Assembly (NCBI RefSeq): GCF_004804355.1
Contig: NZ_SRWZ01000008.1
Location: forward strand, 1-64,000
Source: Cognatitamlana onchidii
Lineage (GTDB): Bacteria; Bacteroidota; Bacteroidia; Flavobacteriales; Flavobacteriaceae
Length of the DNA stretch: 64,000 nt
Direction: 5' to 3'
Shown: one piece after another, positions 15,969 to 25,710 of the stretch
Position numbering within the stretch: position 1 is the stretch's first letter
Layout of the letters: the number at the start of each line of letters is the position of its first letter
Translations under genes and position numbers: made by a program
Notes under the pieces: model-generated
The model's database searches: none
Told to the model about the DNA's origin: nothing
What the model saw: only the letters and a program-made list of their open reading frames with translations

Positions 15969-17393
15969 TTATTTCTTCCAAATATTTTCCATTTCTTCTA
16001 AGGTTTTACCTTTAGTTTCGGGGACAAATTTCCAAACGAACCACATGGCCAATAACGACATAATACCATACACCCAATAAGCAAAACCATGGTTAAATTG
16101 TTCTGTTAATTGTGTATTATCATTCATCATCGGGAAAGTTAAAGACACGAGGTAATTAGAAATCCATTGTGCCGCTACAGCAACGGCCATTGCTTTTCCT
16201 CTAATTTTGTTAGGAAATATTTCCGACAACAATACCCAAACAACTGGTCCCCAACTTAAAGCGAAACTTGCCACATAAAGCATCATACATCCTAAGGCCA
16301 AATATCCCGTTGCTCCAGAGAAAAACACAAAACCTAAGGCTAACATGGCCACTGCCATACCTAAAGCACCAATAAGCATTAAAGGTTTTCTACCTTGTTT
16401 ATCAACTGTTTTAACAGCTATTATGGTAAACAAGAAGTTTACAATACCCACGATAATAGTTAACAGTAAAGCGCCATCGGTATTAGGGTCAATAGATTTA
16501 AATATTTCTGGCGCGTAGTATAACACAACATTAATTCCAACAAATTGCTGGAATACAGAAAGTGCAATACCTATAAGAATAACACCCCATCCATAGGACA
16601 AGATATTTCCCGAGGTTTCAGTTTTAGAAACCGAAAGTTTAATTTCTTCCAAAATCCGCTTACCCTCGTCTTCTCCATTTACTTTTATAAGTACGTCCAA
16701 GGCTTCTTCTGGTTTATTTTTAAGCATTAATGAACGTGGTGTATCGGGAACAAAAAATAAAAGTCCTAAAAACAGTCCCGCAGGAATAACCTCTGAAGCA
16801 AACATCCATCTCCAACCTACTTCATTCAACCATGCGTCTGATCCACCCCCTCTTGCGATAAAATAGTTTACAAAATAAACCACCATAAAACCACCAACAA
16901 TAGCCAGTTGATTAAAAGACACCAACTTACCCCGACTATCGGCAGGCGCAATTTCGGCAATATAAAGTGGCGATAGCATCGATGCCAAACCAACTCCTAT
17001 ACCCCCAATAATTCTATAACAGATAAAAATGGTTGAAAAGGTATGATCTAACTCTCCAATTGGTGCAACCCCCATTTCTGGCATTGCAGACCCCAAAGCA
17101 GAGATTAAAAATAATACGGCTGCAAGAATTAAACCCTTTTTTCTTCCTAACTTTTTACTTACAAGTCCACCAAAAATACCACCTATAATACAACCTATTA
17201 AAGCACTAGCTACTAGAAATCCTTTAAAGGCATTGGCGGCGGCTTCCGTTAATCCTTTAGGTTCTACAAAAAAGCTGTCTAATGAACCTACAGTTCCAGA
17301 AATAACACCGGTATCATAACCAAATAAAAGTCCTCCAAGTGTAGCGACTAATGTTAGTTTAATTAAATATCCTGATTTTTTTGATGTTCCCAT
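15969..17393 (-). CDS. MFS sugar porter (xylose-type)
   Basis: A 474-residue inner-membrane transporter with 12 helices, of the sugar-porter (XylE/GLUT) family. Signatures: GGLLFGYDTGVISG in helix 1, loop 2-3 KKLGRKKG, helix 5 region IAEIAPADSRGKLVSFNQ, PDTPRSLML in the central loop, QQFVGINVVLYYAP in helix 7, and the C-terminal VPETKGKTLEEME. D-xylose/H+ symport is the likely role from its place behind xylA and xylB. The gap to xylA is 66 bases. It is last in the operon and is followed by a bidirectional terminator. Confidence 0.88.
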   Translation of the reverse strand: MGTSKKSGYLIKLTLVATLGGLLFGYDTGVISGTVGSLDSFFVEPKGLTEAAANAFKGFLVASALIGCIIGGIFGGLVSKKLGRKKGLILAAVLFLISALGSAMPEMGVAPIGELDHTFSTIFICYRIIGGIGVGLASMLSPLYIAEIAPADSRGKLVSFNQLAIVGGFMVVYFVNYFIARGGGSDAWLNEVGWRWMFASEVIPAGLFLGLLFFVPDTPRSLMLKNKPEEALDVLIKVNGEDEGKRILEEIKLSVSKTETSGNILSYGWGVILIGIALSVFQQFVGINVVLYYAPEIFKSIDPNTDGALLLTIIVGIVNFLFTIIAVKTVDKQGRKPLMLIGALGMAVAMLALGFVFFSGATGYLALGCMMLYVASFALSWGPVVWVLLSEIFPNKIRGKAMAVAVAAQWISNYLVSLTFPMMNDNTQLTEQFNHGFAYWVYGIMSLLAMWFVWKFVPETKGKTLEEMENIWKK

Positions 17394-17459
17394 AATTTAA
17401 ATTTAGTTGGTTAATATTTAAAGGTGTTTCAAATTTTAAAATCCAAAACACCTCTTGGT

Positions 17460-18776
17460 TTATATATATTGATTGATAATATTCTCGAACAATTCTTGCT
17501 TACCACTTTTTAATTGTAGTTCACCATTTTCTTGTGCAATTTTATACAAATCTTCCAAAGACAATTTACCCGCTTCAAAATCTTTTCCTTTGCCAGAATC
17601 GAAAGAACTGTAGCGCTCTTTTCTTAATGTCTCATAAGGTGATGAAGTTATGATTTTATCTGCAATTAATAAAGCACGTGCAAAAGTATCGGCGCCACCA
17701 ATGTGTGCATGGAATACATCTTCTAAGTCTGTCGAATTTCTTCTAATTTTAGCATCGAAATTAACACCTCCACCTTGCAAACCACCAGCTTTTAAAAATA
17801 CAAGCATGGCTTCTGTGGTTTCTTGAATGTTGTTCGGGAACTGATCTGTATCCCATCCGTTTTGATAATCACCACGGTTTGCATCTAAACTTCCTAACAT
17901 GCCAGCTTTTGCGGCGGTTTCAATTTCGTGTTGAAAAGTATGCTGTGCCAAAGTGGCGTGATTTACCTCAATATTAATTTTAAAATCTTTATCTAATCCG
18001 TATTCCCTCAAGAATCCTATGGCTGTAGCTGTATCAAAATCGTATTGATGTTTTGATGGCTCCATCGGTTTAGGCTCAATAAAGAAATTACCTTTAAAAC
18101 CTTGACTGCGGGCATAATCTCTTGCCATACCTAAAAATTGACCCATATGGTCAAGCTCACGACCCATATCGGTATTTAATAAAGACATATAACCTTCTCT
18201 ACCTCCCCAGAACACGTAGTTTTCACCACCTAATTTTATGGTCGCATCAAGAGCTAATTTAATTTGCCCTCCTGCTCTAGCAACGACATCGAAATCGGGG
18301 TTGGTTGAGGCACCATTCATATAGCGGGGATTTGAAAAACAGTTTGCTGTTCCCCAAAGTAATTTAACCCCACTAGCTGCTTGCTTTTCCTTAATGTAAT
18401 CAGTAATAAGTTCTAATCTTTGTTCTGATTCTGAGAACGTTGCACCTTCCTGAATTAAGTCGAAATCGTGAAAACAGAAATAATCGAAGCCCATTTTACC
18501 AATAAATTCAAAAGCCGCATCAGCTTTGTCCTTTGCCGCCTGAATAGGATCAGAAGATTGATCCCAGGCAAAGTTTTGCGTTCCTGGACCAAATGGATCA
18601 GACCCTTGGCCGCAGAATGTATGCCAATAAGCTACAGAAAATTTAAACCATTCGCTCATAGTTTTTCCTGCCACTACTTGATCTGGATTATAATATTTAA
18701 ATGCCAATGGATTGTCTGAATCTTTACCTTCAAATTTAATTTTGTCTATTCCTTTAAAATATTCTTTAGTTGCCAT
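17460..18776 (-). CDS. xylA: Xylose isomerase
   Basis: A 438-residue cytoplasmic TIM-barrel enzyme converting D-xylose to D-xylulose. Catalytic His is in YFCFHDFDL; the Lys/Glu metal site is in [15 protein letters not shown]; further metal ligands are in [15 protein letters not shown] and SLDANRGD. Length and the N-terminal extension fit the longer class II xylose isomerases. It lies between xylB (24 bases upstream) and the sugar porter, under the GntR gene. Confidence 0.96.
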   Translation of the reverse strand: MATKEYFKGIDKIKFEGKDSDNPLAFKYYNPDQVVAGKTMSEWFKFSVAYWHTFCGQGSDPFGPGTQNFAWDQSSDPIQAAKDKADAAFEFIGKMGFDYFCFHDFDLIQEGATFSESEQRLELITDYIKEKQAASGVKLLWGTANCFSNPRYMNGASTNPDFDVVARAGGQIKLALDATIKLGGENYVFWGGREGYMSLLNTDMGRELDHMGQFLGMARDYARSQGFKGNFFIEPKPMEPSKHQYDFDTATAIGFLREYGLDKDFKINIEVNHATLAQHTFQHEIETAAKAGMLGSLDANRGDYQNGWDTDQFPNNIQETTEAMLVFLKAGGLQGGGVNFDAKIRRNSTDLEDVFHAHIGGADTFARALLIADKIITSSPYETLRKERYSSFDSGKGKDFEAGKLSLEDLYKIAQENGELQLKSGKQELFENIINQYI

Positions 18777-18800
18777 AATGAAATTGTTTGTTTGTAAATT

Positions 18801-20291
18801 CTATTTTTTATTTAATATTAATTCTAATTCTTTTTTCCAATTATGATAGGCTTCGAGATACGGTTTCTTGTCTTTAAGAGGCATAAACGTCATAACATGA
18901 TCGTTATCCATAATAGTTTTCCCGAAAGCTTCGAAATCGCCTTTATGCAAATTTGCTGCTCTTGCCGCCCCTATAGCACCAGTTGTGTTATAAATTTCTA
19001 TTTCTTGCTCAATTAAAGTAGCCACGGTATTAGCAAAAATTTCTGAGCGGAATAAATTATCATTTCCAGCCCGAATAACACTTGGCTTGATGCCATCAGA
19101 AGTCATGATTTCCATTCCGTATACAAATGAAAAGGCAATACCTTCCAGAGCCGCTCGACACATATGTCCCTTATGATGGTTATTTAAGTTAATGTTGATA
19201 ATTCGTGTCCCAATTTCTTTGTTATTTAGCATGCGCTCTGCTCCATTTCCAAAAGGAATTAAACAAACCCCATCTGACCCCACTGGAATCTCCGAGGCTA
19301 AATTATTCATATCTTCGTAAGAGCTTACCGCCAAATTATTAAGTAACCAACGGTATTGTATACCAGCACCATTAACACATAGTAACTTACCAATTCTTGG
19401 ATCTGCCCCTTTTTGATAATTTACGTGGGCAAAATTATTTACTCTAGAACTTTCTTTGGCAGATAAGCTATTGGTTACTGCGTAAACCACCCCAGAGGTA
19501 CCTCCAGTTGCCGCCACTTCACCAGAGTTAAACACGTTTAAGGACAAAGCATTATTAGGTTGATCTCCGGCCCTATAGAAAATAGGAGTTCCCTCTGCAA
19601 TACCACTTTCCGCTTCACCATTTGCATCGACTATAGATTGTACTCCAAATGTATCAACAATATCTGGTACTAGTGCCTTGTCTATATCATAGTATTCCAA
19701 TAAAAAATCGGCTACATTATCCTCCTTAAAGTTCCAGAAAATCCCTTCGGACAGCCCAGAAATCGTTGTATTAATGGTCCCTGAGAACTTATATGACACA
19801 TAATCCCCTGGTAGCATGAATTTATAAATCTTGCTGTAAATATCTGGTTCATTATCTTTTACCCATTTTAATTTTGAAGCTGTAAAATTTGCTGGAGAAT
19901 TTAAAAGGTTGGACGCGCAGGTATCATTCCCAATGGCATTAAACGCCGTATTACCAATTTCAACAGCTCTACTATCGCACCAAATAATACTTTTTCGAAG
20001 AGGATTTCCTTCTTTATCGACAACCACAAGTCCGTGCATTTGATACGAAATACCGATGCCCTTAATTTGAGTTTTGCTAATGTTGTATTTCGTTTTTAAA
20101 ACCTTTATGGCATTGCAAATATGCTTCCACCAATTGTTTGGGCTTTGCTCTGCCCATCCATTTTTTGCTGCGTACATGCCCATTTCTTCCTTGGGTTCTT
20201 GCACAACGCCTAAACTTTTACCTGAGTCTACCTCTACTAAAGCCGCTTTAATAGATGAACTTCCAATATCTAATCCTAAGTAATAATTCAT
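18801..20291 (-). CDS. xylB: Xylulokinase (FGGY family)
   Basis: A 496-residue FGGY kinase phosphorylating D-xylulose to xylulose-5-phosphate for the pentose phosphate pathway. The N-terminal phosphate loop is GLDIGSSSIKAALVEVD; GISYQMHGLVVVD and the IIWCDSRA segment are typical of XylB; the second ATP domain has TGGTSGVVY and the late AGNDNLFRSEIFAN. The catalytic Asp is probably in the AGDQPNNAL segment. The start codon directly follows the stop of the GntR gene with no spacer, indicating translational coupling. Confidence 0.93.
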   Translation of the reverse strand: MNYYLGLDIGSSSIKAALVEVDSGKSLGVVQEPKEEMGMYAAKNGWAEQSPNNWWKHICNAIKVLKTKYNISKTQIKGIGISYQMHGLVVVDKEGNPLRKSIIWCDSRAVEIGNTAFNAIGNDTCASNLLNSPANFTASKLKWVKDNEPDIYSKIYKFMLPGDYVSYKFSGTINTTISGLSEGIFWNFKEDNVADFLLEYYDIDKALVPDIVDTFGVQSIVDANGEAESGIAEGTPIFYRAGDQPNNALSLNVFNSGEVAATGGTSGVVYAVTNSLSAKESSRVNNFAHVNYQKGADPRIGKLLCVNGAGIQYRWLLNNLAVSSYEDMNNLASEIPVGSDGVCLIPFGNGAERMLNNKEIGTRIININLNNHHKGHMCRAALEGIAFSFVYGMEIMTSDGIKPSVIRAGNDNLFRSEIFANTVATLIEQEIEIYNTTGAIGAARAANLHKGDFEAFGKTIMDNDHVMTFMPLKDKKPYLEAYHNWKKELELILNKK

Positions 20292-21284
20292 TTATAATGA
20301 GTCTCTAATTATTAATTCTGTTGGTACATAATATTGCATTGGCTTATCTTTTGTTACAAATTCTGCCGCTTTAGTGCCTAATGCTTTAAAATCTGTTGAG
20401 ATAACCGAAATACCTTTATATATAAACTTTTTTGTAGGTGTTTCATTGTATGACAAAAAGCCAACATCTACGCCGGGTTCTAAATGTTTTGTTTTGCACT
20501 GTTCTAAAAATTGACCAAGCATTCTATCGCTTGTTGATATATAGGCCACATTTTTATCTACTTTAAAGGCTTTGGGATCTGATATTATTTCATAATCAAA
20601 TTGAAACAACTCACAAAACTTTTTAAAATAGCTAATCGTTTCCTTGGGATGAAAAGTAAACGTTGGGTAAAGAAAAACTATTTTTTTATACTTTTTAAAA
20701 ATGCTACTAGCAGGTTTTAGAGCTTCAAAAAAAGCATTGCCAAAATCCTGAAACACATAATTATTATTGACACTTGAATGTATGTTCCAATCTATAAGTA
20801 ATAGCCTATCATTACGAATATCTGATAACACAGCAGGAACATCATCATGATTAAACGTCATAACAACATACTTATAATACTTCCCTTTACTGTTGTTTAA
20901 AATGGTTTTGAAATTATCAATATTATAATGATGAAATTGTACATCGGTAATAATATTATCGGGTAAATTATTCACAAAAGAGTGGTAAACAACTTCTTTA
21001 TATGCTTTAAAAGTATCCAAAACTAACAATACTTTTCGAACTGTATTTGCAATGTAATACCCTTTATTGGGCACTGATTCAATAACACCTTGTTCCTTAA
21101 GAATGGAATAGGATTTGAAAACCGTATCTCTAGAGAGTTGATAGGTATTACAAATAAAATTAACAGACGGTAATGCATCTCCACTTTTTAACTTGTTATT
21201 GGCAAGATCATTATTTATAGCATTAACCAATTGTTGATATTTTGGCACTTCACTATTCGTATCGATCGTTAAATTAACACTCAT
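20292..21284 (-). CDS. GntR-type regulator with sugar-binding domain (xylose operon)
   Basis: A 330-residue regulator: GntR winged helix at about residues 1-72 (VPKYQQLVNAINNDL, SRDTVFKSYSILKEQGVIES, then NKGYYIAN), joined to a LacI/periplasmic-binding-like domain with the closing VGFLSYNETPTK and GISVISTDFKALGTKAAEF. It is first in the gene order gntR-xylB-xylA-porter and probably senses xylose or xylulose and represses its own operon. A CAGAA triple repeat sits just before its ATG. It is a paralogue of the regulator at 36103. Confidence 0.88.
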   Translation of the reverse strand: MSVNLTIDTNSEVPKYQQLVNAINNDLANNKLKSGDALPSVNFICNTYQLSRDTVFKSYSILKEQGVIESVPNKGYYIANTVRKVLLVLDTFKAYKEVVYHSFVNNLPDNIITDVQFHHYNIDNFKTILNNSKGKYYKYVVMTFNHDDVPAVLSDIRNDRLLLIDWNIHSSVNNNYVFQDFGNAFFEALKPASSIFKKYKKIVFLYPTFTFHPKETISYFKKFCELFQFDYEIISDPKAFKVDKNVAYISTSDRMLGQFLEQCKTKHLEPGVDVGFLSYNETPTKKFIYKGISVISTDFKALGTKAAEFVTKDKPMQYYVPTELIIRDSL

Positions 21285-21303
21285 TTATCCATTCTGTTCT
21301 GTT
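21285..21303 (-). promoter_or_regulatory. Candidate operator of the xylose operon (three CAGAA repeats then TGG)
   Basis: On the minus strand, directly before the ATG, three CAGAA pentamers in tandem are followed by TGGATAA. A -7 box TATATTTG is at 21319-21312, so the repeats would overlap the transcription start and leader, a repressor position. A close relative lies ahead of lutA at 22861-22881. Confidence 0.45.
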
Positions 21304-21491
21304 CTGGTTCGCAAATATAAAAAAAATTCTATTTCTATAATTTTATTTTATAAAATATTCAATTAACACACCTCCTTTTGAGTGAATGAAAACAATGCCA
21401 AGCAAATAAATTAGCCTTGAATTTCGTTACGGTTTGTTCTTTACAAACTTTGAACCTGCTAATTCTTTAAAACACCATTGATAGCCTTGGT

Positions 21492-22595
21492 TTACTTAGA
21501 GAATTTATCGTTCAAATCTAATTTTTCTAATGAGCTTAGTTCTGGCTTACCCCCTCTATTTCCACTTCCAGCAACAATGTAAATGCACTGATCTAACAAA
21601 ACCGCTTGGGTGCCATGTCTACCTATCGTTAAACTATCCAAATACATCCAACTAGCAGTTTCGGTATTAAAGGCACTTACCTCGCTATGCGCTTTTTTTT
21701 GTGATACACTCTCCCCTCCTATTAGTATTAGATAATCTTTAAACACAATGGAAGCAGCACCAGCTCGTTCAATTTTTAGGTTAGCCCGAGTAGACAATGT
21801 CTCCCAAGTATTTTTCGCTATATTATAAACATCAATTTCTGGAACTGTTAATTGAAACGTTTGGCCCGTAGCATACGAGGAATTCCTTCCGCCCAAAGCA
21901 TACACTTTTCCATCTTTTATTATAGCATGAAAATGATCTCTCGGCCTAGGCGCATCTGCTAGAACCTCCCATTTTTTTGTTTTAAAATCGTAACTATCTA
22001 CCCAAGGTACGTGATTACTATTATGTCCATCAACAATACCGCTTACCACAATGGCTTTATCTTTATAGATAACAACCCCGGCAGAACCTCTCCGCCTATG
22101 CTCTGGTATTTTAGCCCCTTCATACCAAATATCTTCTTTCGGATTATAAATCAAAATATTCGAAATGGGCTTTTCGTAAGGGTATTTACCAGTCATAGCT
22201 CCTATTACATAAATATGCCCGTTATAAGGGATCGCTTGAAAATGATGAATTTCTACAGGAGGCTTTGCGCCTTCACTCCATATATTCCTTTTAACATCAT
22301 AAATTGAAATAGGCTTTAACCCTCGACCTCCAATTAAATACAGTTTATTTCCTACGCCAACGAAACCATTCTCATGCCTAGCTATTGGATCCTTTTCTGT
22401 CTGAATAATTTCCCATGCCCCACTTAAATCGTTCATTTGAGAATACACCTGTGCAGGAAACAACACCATATGAAACAATAAAAAACAACCAACTAATACT
22501 CTGTAAGTTACCACTTTAAAAAAGCCATTTATAAGCTTGTTGCTGCCACTAGTTGTGCAGCAAATCATTAAAACTAATAATAGTATAACAAACAT
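21492..22595 (-). CDS. Kelch-repeat beta-propeller protein, exported
   Basis: A 367-residue protein with about six kelch repeats, seen as repeated Y-x-x-x-x-x-x-W-x-x-x-x spacing and paired glycines (KLYLIGGRG, HIYVIGAMTG, KAIVVSGIVDG, KVYALGGRNS, YLILIGGES, CIYIVAGSG). It may be a periplasmic sugar-binding or mutarotase-like protein (as in NanM), but there is no proof. From the ATG at 22595 there are two hydrophobic stretches; a GTG at 22514 would leave a clean signal peptide ending PAQVYSQ, and may be the real start. It stands alone after the xylose operon and diverges from lutA. Confidence 0.7.
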   Translation of the reverse strand: MFVILLLVLMICCTTSGSNKLINGFFKVVTYRVLVGCFLLFHMVLFPAQVYSQMNDLSGAWEIIQTEKDPIARHENGFVGVGNKLYLIGGRGLKPISIYDVKRNIWSEGAKPPVEIHHFQAIPYNGHIYVIGAMTGKYPYEKPISNILIYNPKEDIWYEGAKIPEHRRRGSAGVVIYKDKAIVVSGIVDGHNSNHVPWVDSYDFKTKKWEVLADAPRPRDHFHAIIKDGKVYALGGRNSSYATGQTFQLTVPEIDVYNIAKNTWETLSTRANLKIERAGAASIVFKDYLILIGGESVSQKKAHSEVSAFNTETASWMYLDSLTIGRHGTQAVLLDQCIYIVAGSGNRGGKPELSSLEKLDLNDKFSK

Positions 22596-22860
22596 GATAA
22601 ACTAATTAATTTGAACCGTACACAACAAAAACCATTTTTTTGAAATACATATAAGTAAAGATATAATAAACCTTTTACTAGCCCAACCAACAATAATACT
22701 AAATAAAAAAAGCGACTAACTTACTTTTTGATATCCGTCTACTCTTATTTAATAAATACTCTTTTAAGAAAAGTTTGTTTAAACCCAAAACACTAGGAAC
22801 TTAGAATGCTTTTCGAGCCAATTGGACAACATACAACTAATTTCAAAACAAAACCCAAAA

Positions 22861-22881
22861 CAGGTCAGAACAGGATGGGTA
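22861..22881 (+). promoter_or_regulatory. Candidate operator ahead of lutA (relative of the xylose motif)
   Basis: Three CAGnn pentamers (CAGGT, CAGAA, CAGGA) followed by TGGGTA. From CAGAACAG on, 14 of 16 bases match the motif at the xylose operon start. A -7-like box TATCTTTA is at 22898-22905, so the motif covers the -33 position. The rest of the 335-base divergent region shows nothing else clear. Confidence 0.4.
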
Positions 22882-22930
22882 GTGGCTAAAATAACAATAT
22901 CTTTATTCTTCGAGTTTAGAAATTTTTTAA

Positions 22931-23683
22931 ATGAAAGATCGTAAAATAAAAGTTGGCTTATTTATACCTTGTTATATCAATCAGTTGTACCCGCAAGTAG
23001 GTATTGCTACTTTAGAATTATTAGAAAAATTGGGTGTTGATGTTTACTATCCGCAAGGTCAGACATGTTGTGGGCAGCCCTTAGGAAATTCTGGATATGA
23101 GGAAGATTCTAAAGGTATATGTAATCTTTTTGTTGAAAACTTTAAAGCGTATGATTATATAGTAGGTCCATCAGGAAGCTGTATTTATCATGTAAAACAT
23201 CATTTCGATATATTAGAACAAACACCAGAGGTTGTTAGGGTTCGAGAAAACGCCTATGAACTATGTGAATTTATAGTAAAAATTCTTGGAAAGACAGATT
23301 TAGGAGCTTCCTTTCCATACAAAGTAGGTTTGCATAAAAGCTGTCATGGTCTTCGTGGATTAAAGTTAGGTTCTTGTTCAGAATTAAAAGGAGACCATTA
23401 TTCAACGGAAGAAGACTTATTGAATGAAGTAAAAGGATTAGAGCTCATGTCCCTCAATAGAAAAGATGAATGTTGTGGCTTTGGTGGAACCTTCGCTGTT
23501 TTTGAAGAAGCCATTTCTTCTAAAATGGGAAAAGATAGAGTTCAAGATCACTTAAATAGCGATGTAGAAGTACTTACCGGGGCAGATCATTCGTGCCTAA
23601 TGCACCTAGAAGGTATAGTAAATAGAAACAAGCAACCATTAAAGGTAATGCATATTGCCGAAATACTAAATAGCAGTTTATAA
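22931..23683 (+). CDS. lutA: L-lactate oxidation complex subunit LutA (Fe-S oxidoreductase)
   Basis: A 250-residue cytoplasmic protein with two CCG (cysteine-rich, DUF224) domains as in LutA/GlpC/HdrB: TCCGQPLGNSGY near residues 44-54 and ECCGFGGTFAVF near 180-190. With LutB and LutC it forms the iron-sulfur L-lactate oxidation system known from Bacillus subtilis, feeding electrons to the respiratory chain while making pyruvate. It is followed by lutB after two bases. The operon diverges from the kelch gene and carries the CAG-repeat motif upstream. Confidence 0.9.
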   Translation: MKDRKIKVGLFIPCYINQLYPQVGIATLELLEKLGVDVYYPQGQTCCGQPLGNSGYEEDSKGICNLFVENFKAYDYIVGPSGSCIYHVKHHFDILEQTPEVVRVRENAYELCEFIVKILGKTDLGASFPYKVGLHKSCHGLRGLKLGSCSELKGDHYSTEEDLLNEVKGLELMSLNRKDECCGFGGTFAVFEEAISSKMGKDRVQDHLNSDVEVLTGADHSCLMHLEGIVNRNKQPLKVMHIAEILNSSL

Positions 23684-23685
23684 TT

Positions 23686-25053
23686 ATGAGTCACGCATCA
23701 AAAGCAGCAGAATTCAATAAGGACGAAGCTAAAGTCAATTGGCATGATAAGGCCCTATGGTATGTAAGAGAAAAACGCGATAAATCGGCTCATAATGTTC
23801 AAGGTTGGGAGTATTTAAGACAGCTAGGATCGAGTATTAAAGCCAACGTATTATCTAATTTAGACGAGTACTTGGTTCAGTTTGAAAATAACGCTAAAAA
23901 GAATGGTGTTCAAGTGCATTGGGCTTCTAATGCAGAAGAACACAACAATATAATCAATAGTATATTAGACAAGCACCATGCAAAAAAGGTTGTAAAAAGC
24001 AAGTCCATGCTTACAGAAGAATGCCATTTAAATCCTTTTTTGGAATCTAAAGGCATTGAAGTCGTTGATACCGATTTGGGTGAGCGCATCGTGCAACTAG
24101 CAGAAGAACCACCAAGTCATATTGTACTGCCGGCTATTCATAAAACAAAAGAAGATGTAGACGAGCTTTTTCAGGAACACTTAGGTACCAAACCAAGTGG
24201 TGGTAACCCTGAGTACCTAGTTGCTGAGGCCAGAAAACACTTAAGAGATAAATTTTTAAAAGCTGATGCTGCCATTACAGGGGTAAATTTTGCCGTAGCA
24301 GATACAGGAGGTGTTGTAGTGTGTACTAATGAAGGAAATGCCGATATGGGCGTACACCTATCAAAAGTGCATATCGCATGTATGGGGATTGAAAAAATTA
24401 TCCCAAAGGAAAAACACTTAGGCGTTTTTTTAAGACTTCTAGCAAGAAGTGCCACGGGACAACCCATAACAACATATTCTTCACACTTTAACAAAGCTAG
24501 TGAAGGTAAGGAAATGCATATTGTAATAGTTGACAATGGCCGAACCGAGCAATTAAGTAGAGAAGATTTTAGAGCCTCACTACACTGCATTAGATGCGGT
24601 GCTTGTATGAACACTTGCCCTATTTATAGAAGAAGTGGAGGCCATAGCTATGATTATACCATTCCTGGTCCTATTGGCTCTATCCTTTCTCCTGGTAAAG
24701 ATTTAAAAAAGCATAGTTCTTTACCATTTGCCTCGACACTGTGCGGATCGTGTTCTAATGTGTGTCCTGTTAAAATTAACATACATGAGCAATTGTATAA
24801 ATGGCGTCAAGTTATAGTAAAAGAAGAAAAACAACCGGTTATTAAAAAGACCATTCTTAAAACTGCTGGTGTCGTTTTATCAAAACCAGGGCTTTACAAT
24901 ATGGCAGGTAAATCGGCCAGATTTATGCTGAAATACGCCCCTAAAGCCATGATATATAACAAGCTAAACGCTTGGGGAAAAGCTAGGGATTTACCCGAGG
25001 TAAAAAACGACAATTTTGATGATTGGTATAAAAAAAGAAAGAAAAATGGGTAG
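23686..25053 (+). CDS. lutB: L-lactate oxidation complex subunit LutB
   Basis: A 455-residue protein with an N-terminal LUD domain (about residues 60-300, including MLTEECHLNPFLESKGIE and ITGVNFAVADTGGVV) and two 4Fe-4S motifs: CIRCGACMNTCPIYRRSGG near residue 304 and CGSCSNVCPVKINIHEQ near 355. A C-terminal extension follows. This is full-length LutB. It overlaps the start of lutC by eight bases, so the complex subunits are probably made together. Confidence 0.92.
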   Translation: MSHASKAAEFNKDEAKVNWHDKALWYVREKRDKSAHNVQGWEYLRQLGSSIKANVLSNLDEYLVQFENNAKKNGVQVHWASNAEEHNNIINSILDKHHAKKVVKSKSMLTEECHLNPFLESKGIEVVDTDLGERIVQLAEEPPSHIVLPAIHKTKEDVDELFQEHLGTKPSGGNPEYLVAEARKHLRDKFLKADAAITGVNFAVADTGGVVVCTNEGNADMGVHLSKVHIACMGIEKIIPKEKHLGVFLRLLARSATGQPITTYSSHFNKASEGKEMHIVIVDNGRTEQLSREDFRASLHCIRCGACMNTCPIYRRSGGHSYDYTIPGPIGSILSPGKDLKKHSSLPFASTLCGSCSNVCPVKINIHEQLYKWRQVIVKEEKQPVIKKTILKTAGVVLSKPGLYNMAGKSARFMLKYAPKAMIYNKLNAWGKARDLPEVKNDNFDDWYKKRKKNG

Positions 25054-25624
25054 AGAAGCTATATTAAATTCAATAAAAAAAAATAAGCCTGAGCTACTTC
25101 CCTTACCAGAAATTAACAGGGAAGCATTTCACGAAGTTATTGATTTGAAAGACACTTTTAAAAACAATATCGCTCTAGTTGGGGGTCAGGTTGTTGAAAT
25201 AGAAAAAAATTCTATTGACGAAGAAATAAAATCTAAATACCCAGACAAAGAACATATCGTTTCTGTTACAAAGAAATCGAAATTAGGAACCGTAATGGTA
25301 GATAGCAGTACCGACCCTCATAGTCTTGAACATATTGATTTGGCTATTTTAGAAGCTGAACTTGGTGTTTCTGAAAATGGCGCTATTTGGGTAGCCGCAG
25401 ATAACAGTGTTGTAAAAGCCCTGCCATTTATTACAAACGATTTGGTAATCATTCTAGACAAAAATAACATCTGTTTGCATATGTTGGAAGCTTACGATAA
25501 AATAGAAAGTAGAGATAGAAACTTTGGGGTGTTTATTTCTGGTCCGTCAAAAACTGCCGATATTGAACAATGCCTTGTAGTTGGAGCCCATGGCGCTATG
25601 AGTTTAACCGTTATTTTGGTTTAA
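25046..25624 (+). CDS. lutC: L-lactate oxidation complex subunit LutC
   Basis: A 192-residue LUD-domain protein starting at the ATG at 25046 (MGREAILNSIKKN); a longer frame to 25016 exists but would overlap lutB more and breaks the family pattern. It has the LUD core with HSLEHIDLAILEAELGVSENGAIW and the terminal FISGPSKTADIEQCLVVGAHGA, where GPSKTADIE is the family signature. The eight-base overlap with lutB supports one operon. Confidence 0.9.
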   Translation: MGREAILNSIKKNKPELLPLPEINREAFHEVIDLKDTFKNNIALVGGQVVEIEKNSIDEEIKSKYPDKEHIVSVTKKSKLGTVMVDSSTDPHSLEHIDLAILEAELGVSENGAIWVAADNSVVKALPFITNDLVIILDKNNICLHMLEAYDKIESRDRNFGVFISGPSKTADIEQCLVVGAHGAMSLTVILV

Positions 25625-25710
25625 AACTTGTCTCCATATACGGAATAGCACAAATACGTGCTACAGAAATTATCAAGAATACTGACAATAATTGTTTAAA
25701 TCCTAAAATA

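Noticed and set aside
24171-24614. A 147-codon minus-strand frame inside lutB
   Set aside because: Shadow of lutB, which has two full 4Fe-4S motifs in the plus frame.
25570-25710. N-terminal extension of the esterase frame overlapping lutC
   Set aside because: Lacks a signal peptide and overlaps lutC; the ATG at 25711 gives a normal signal sequence.
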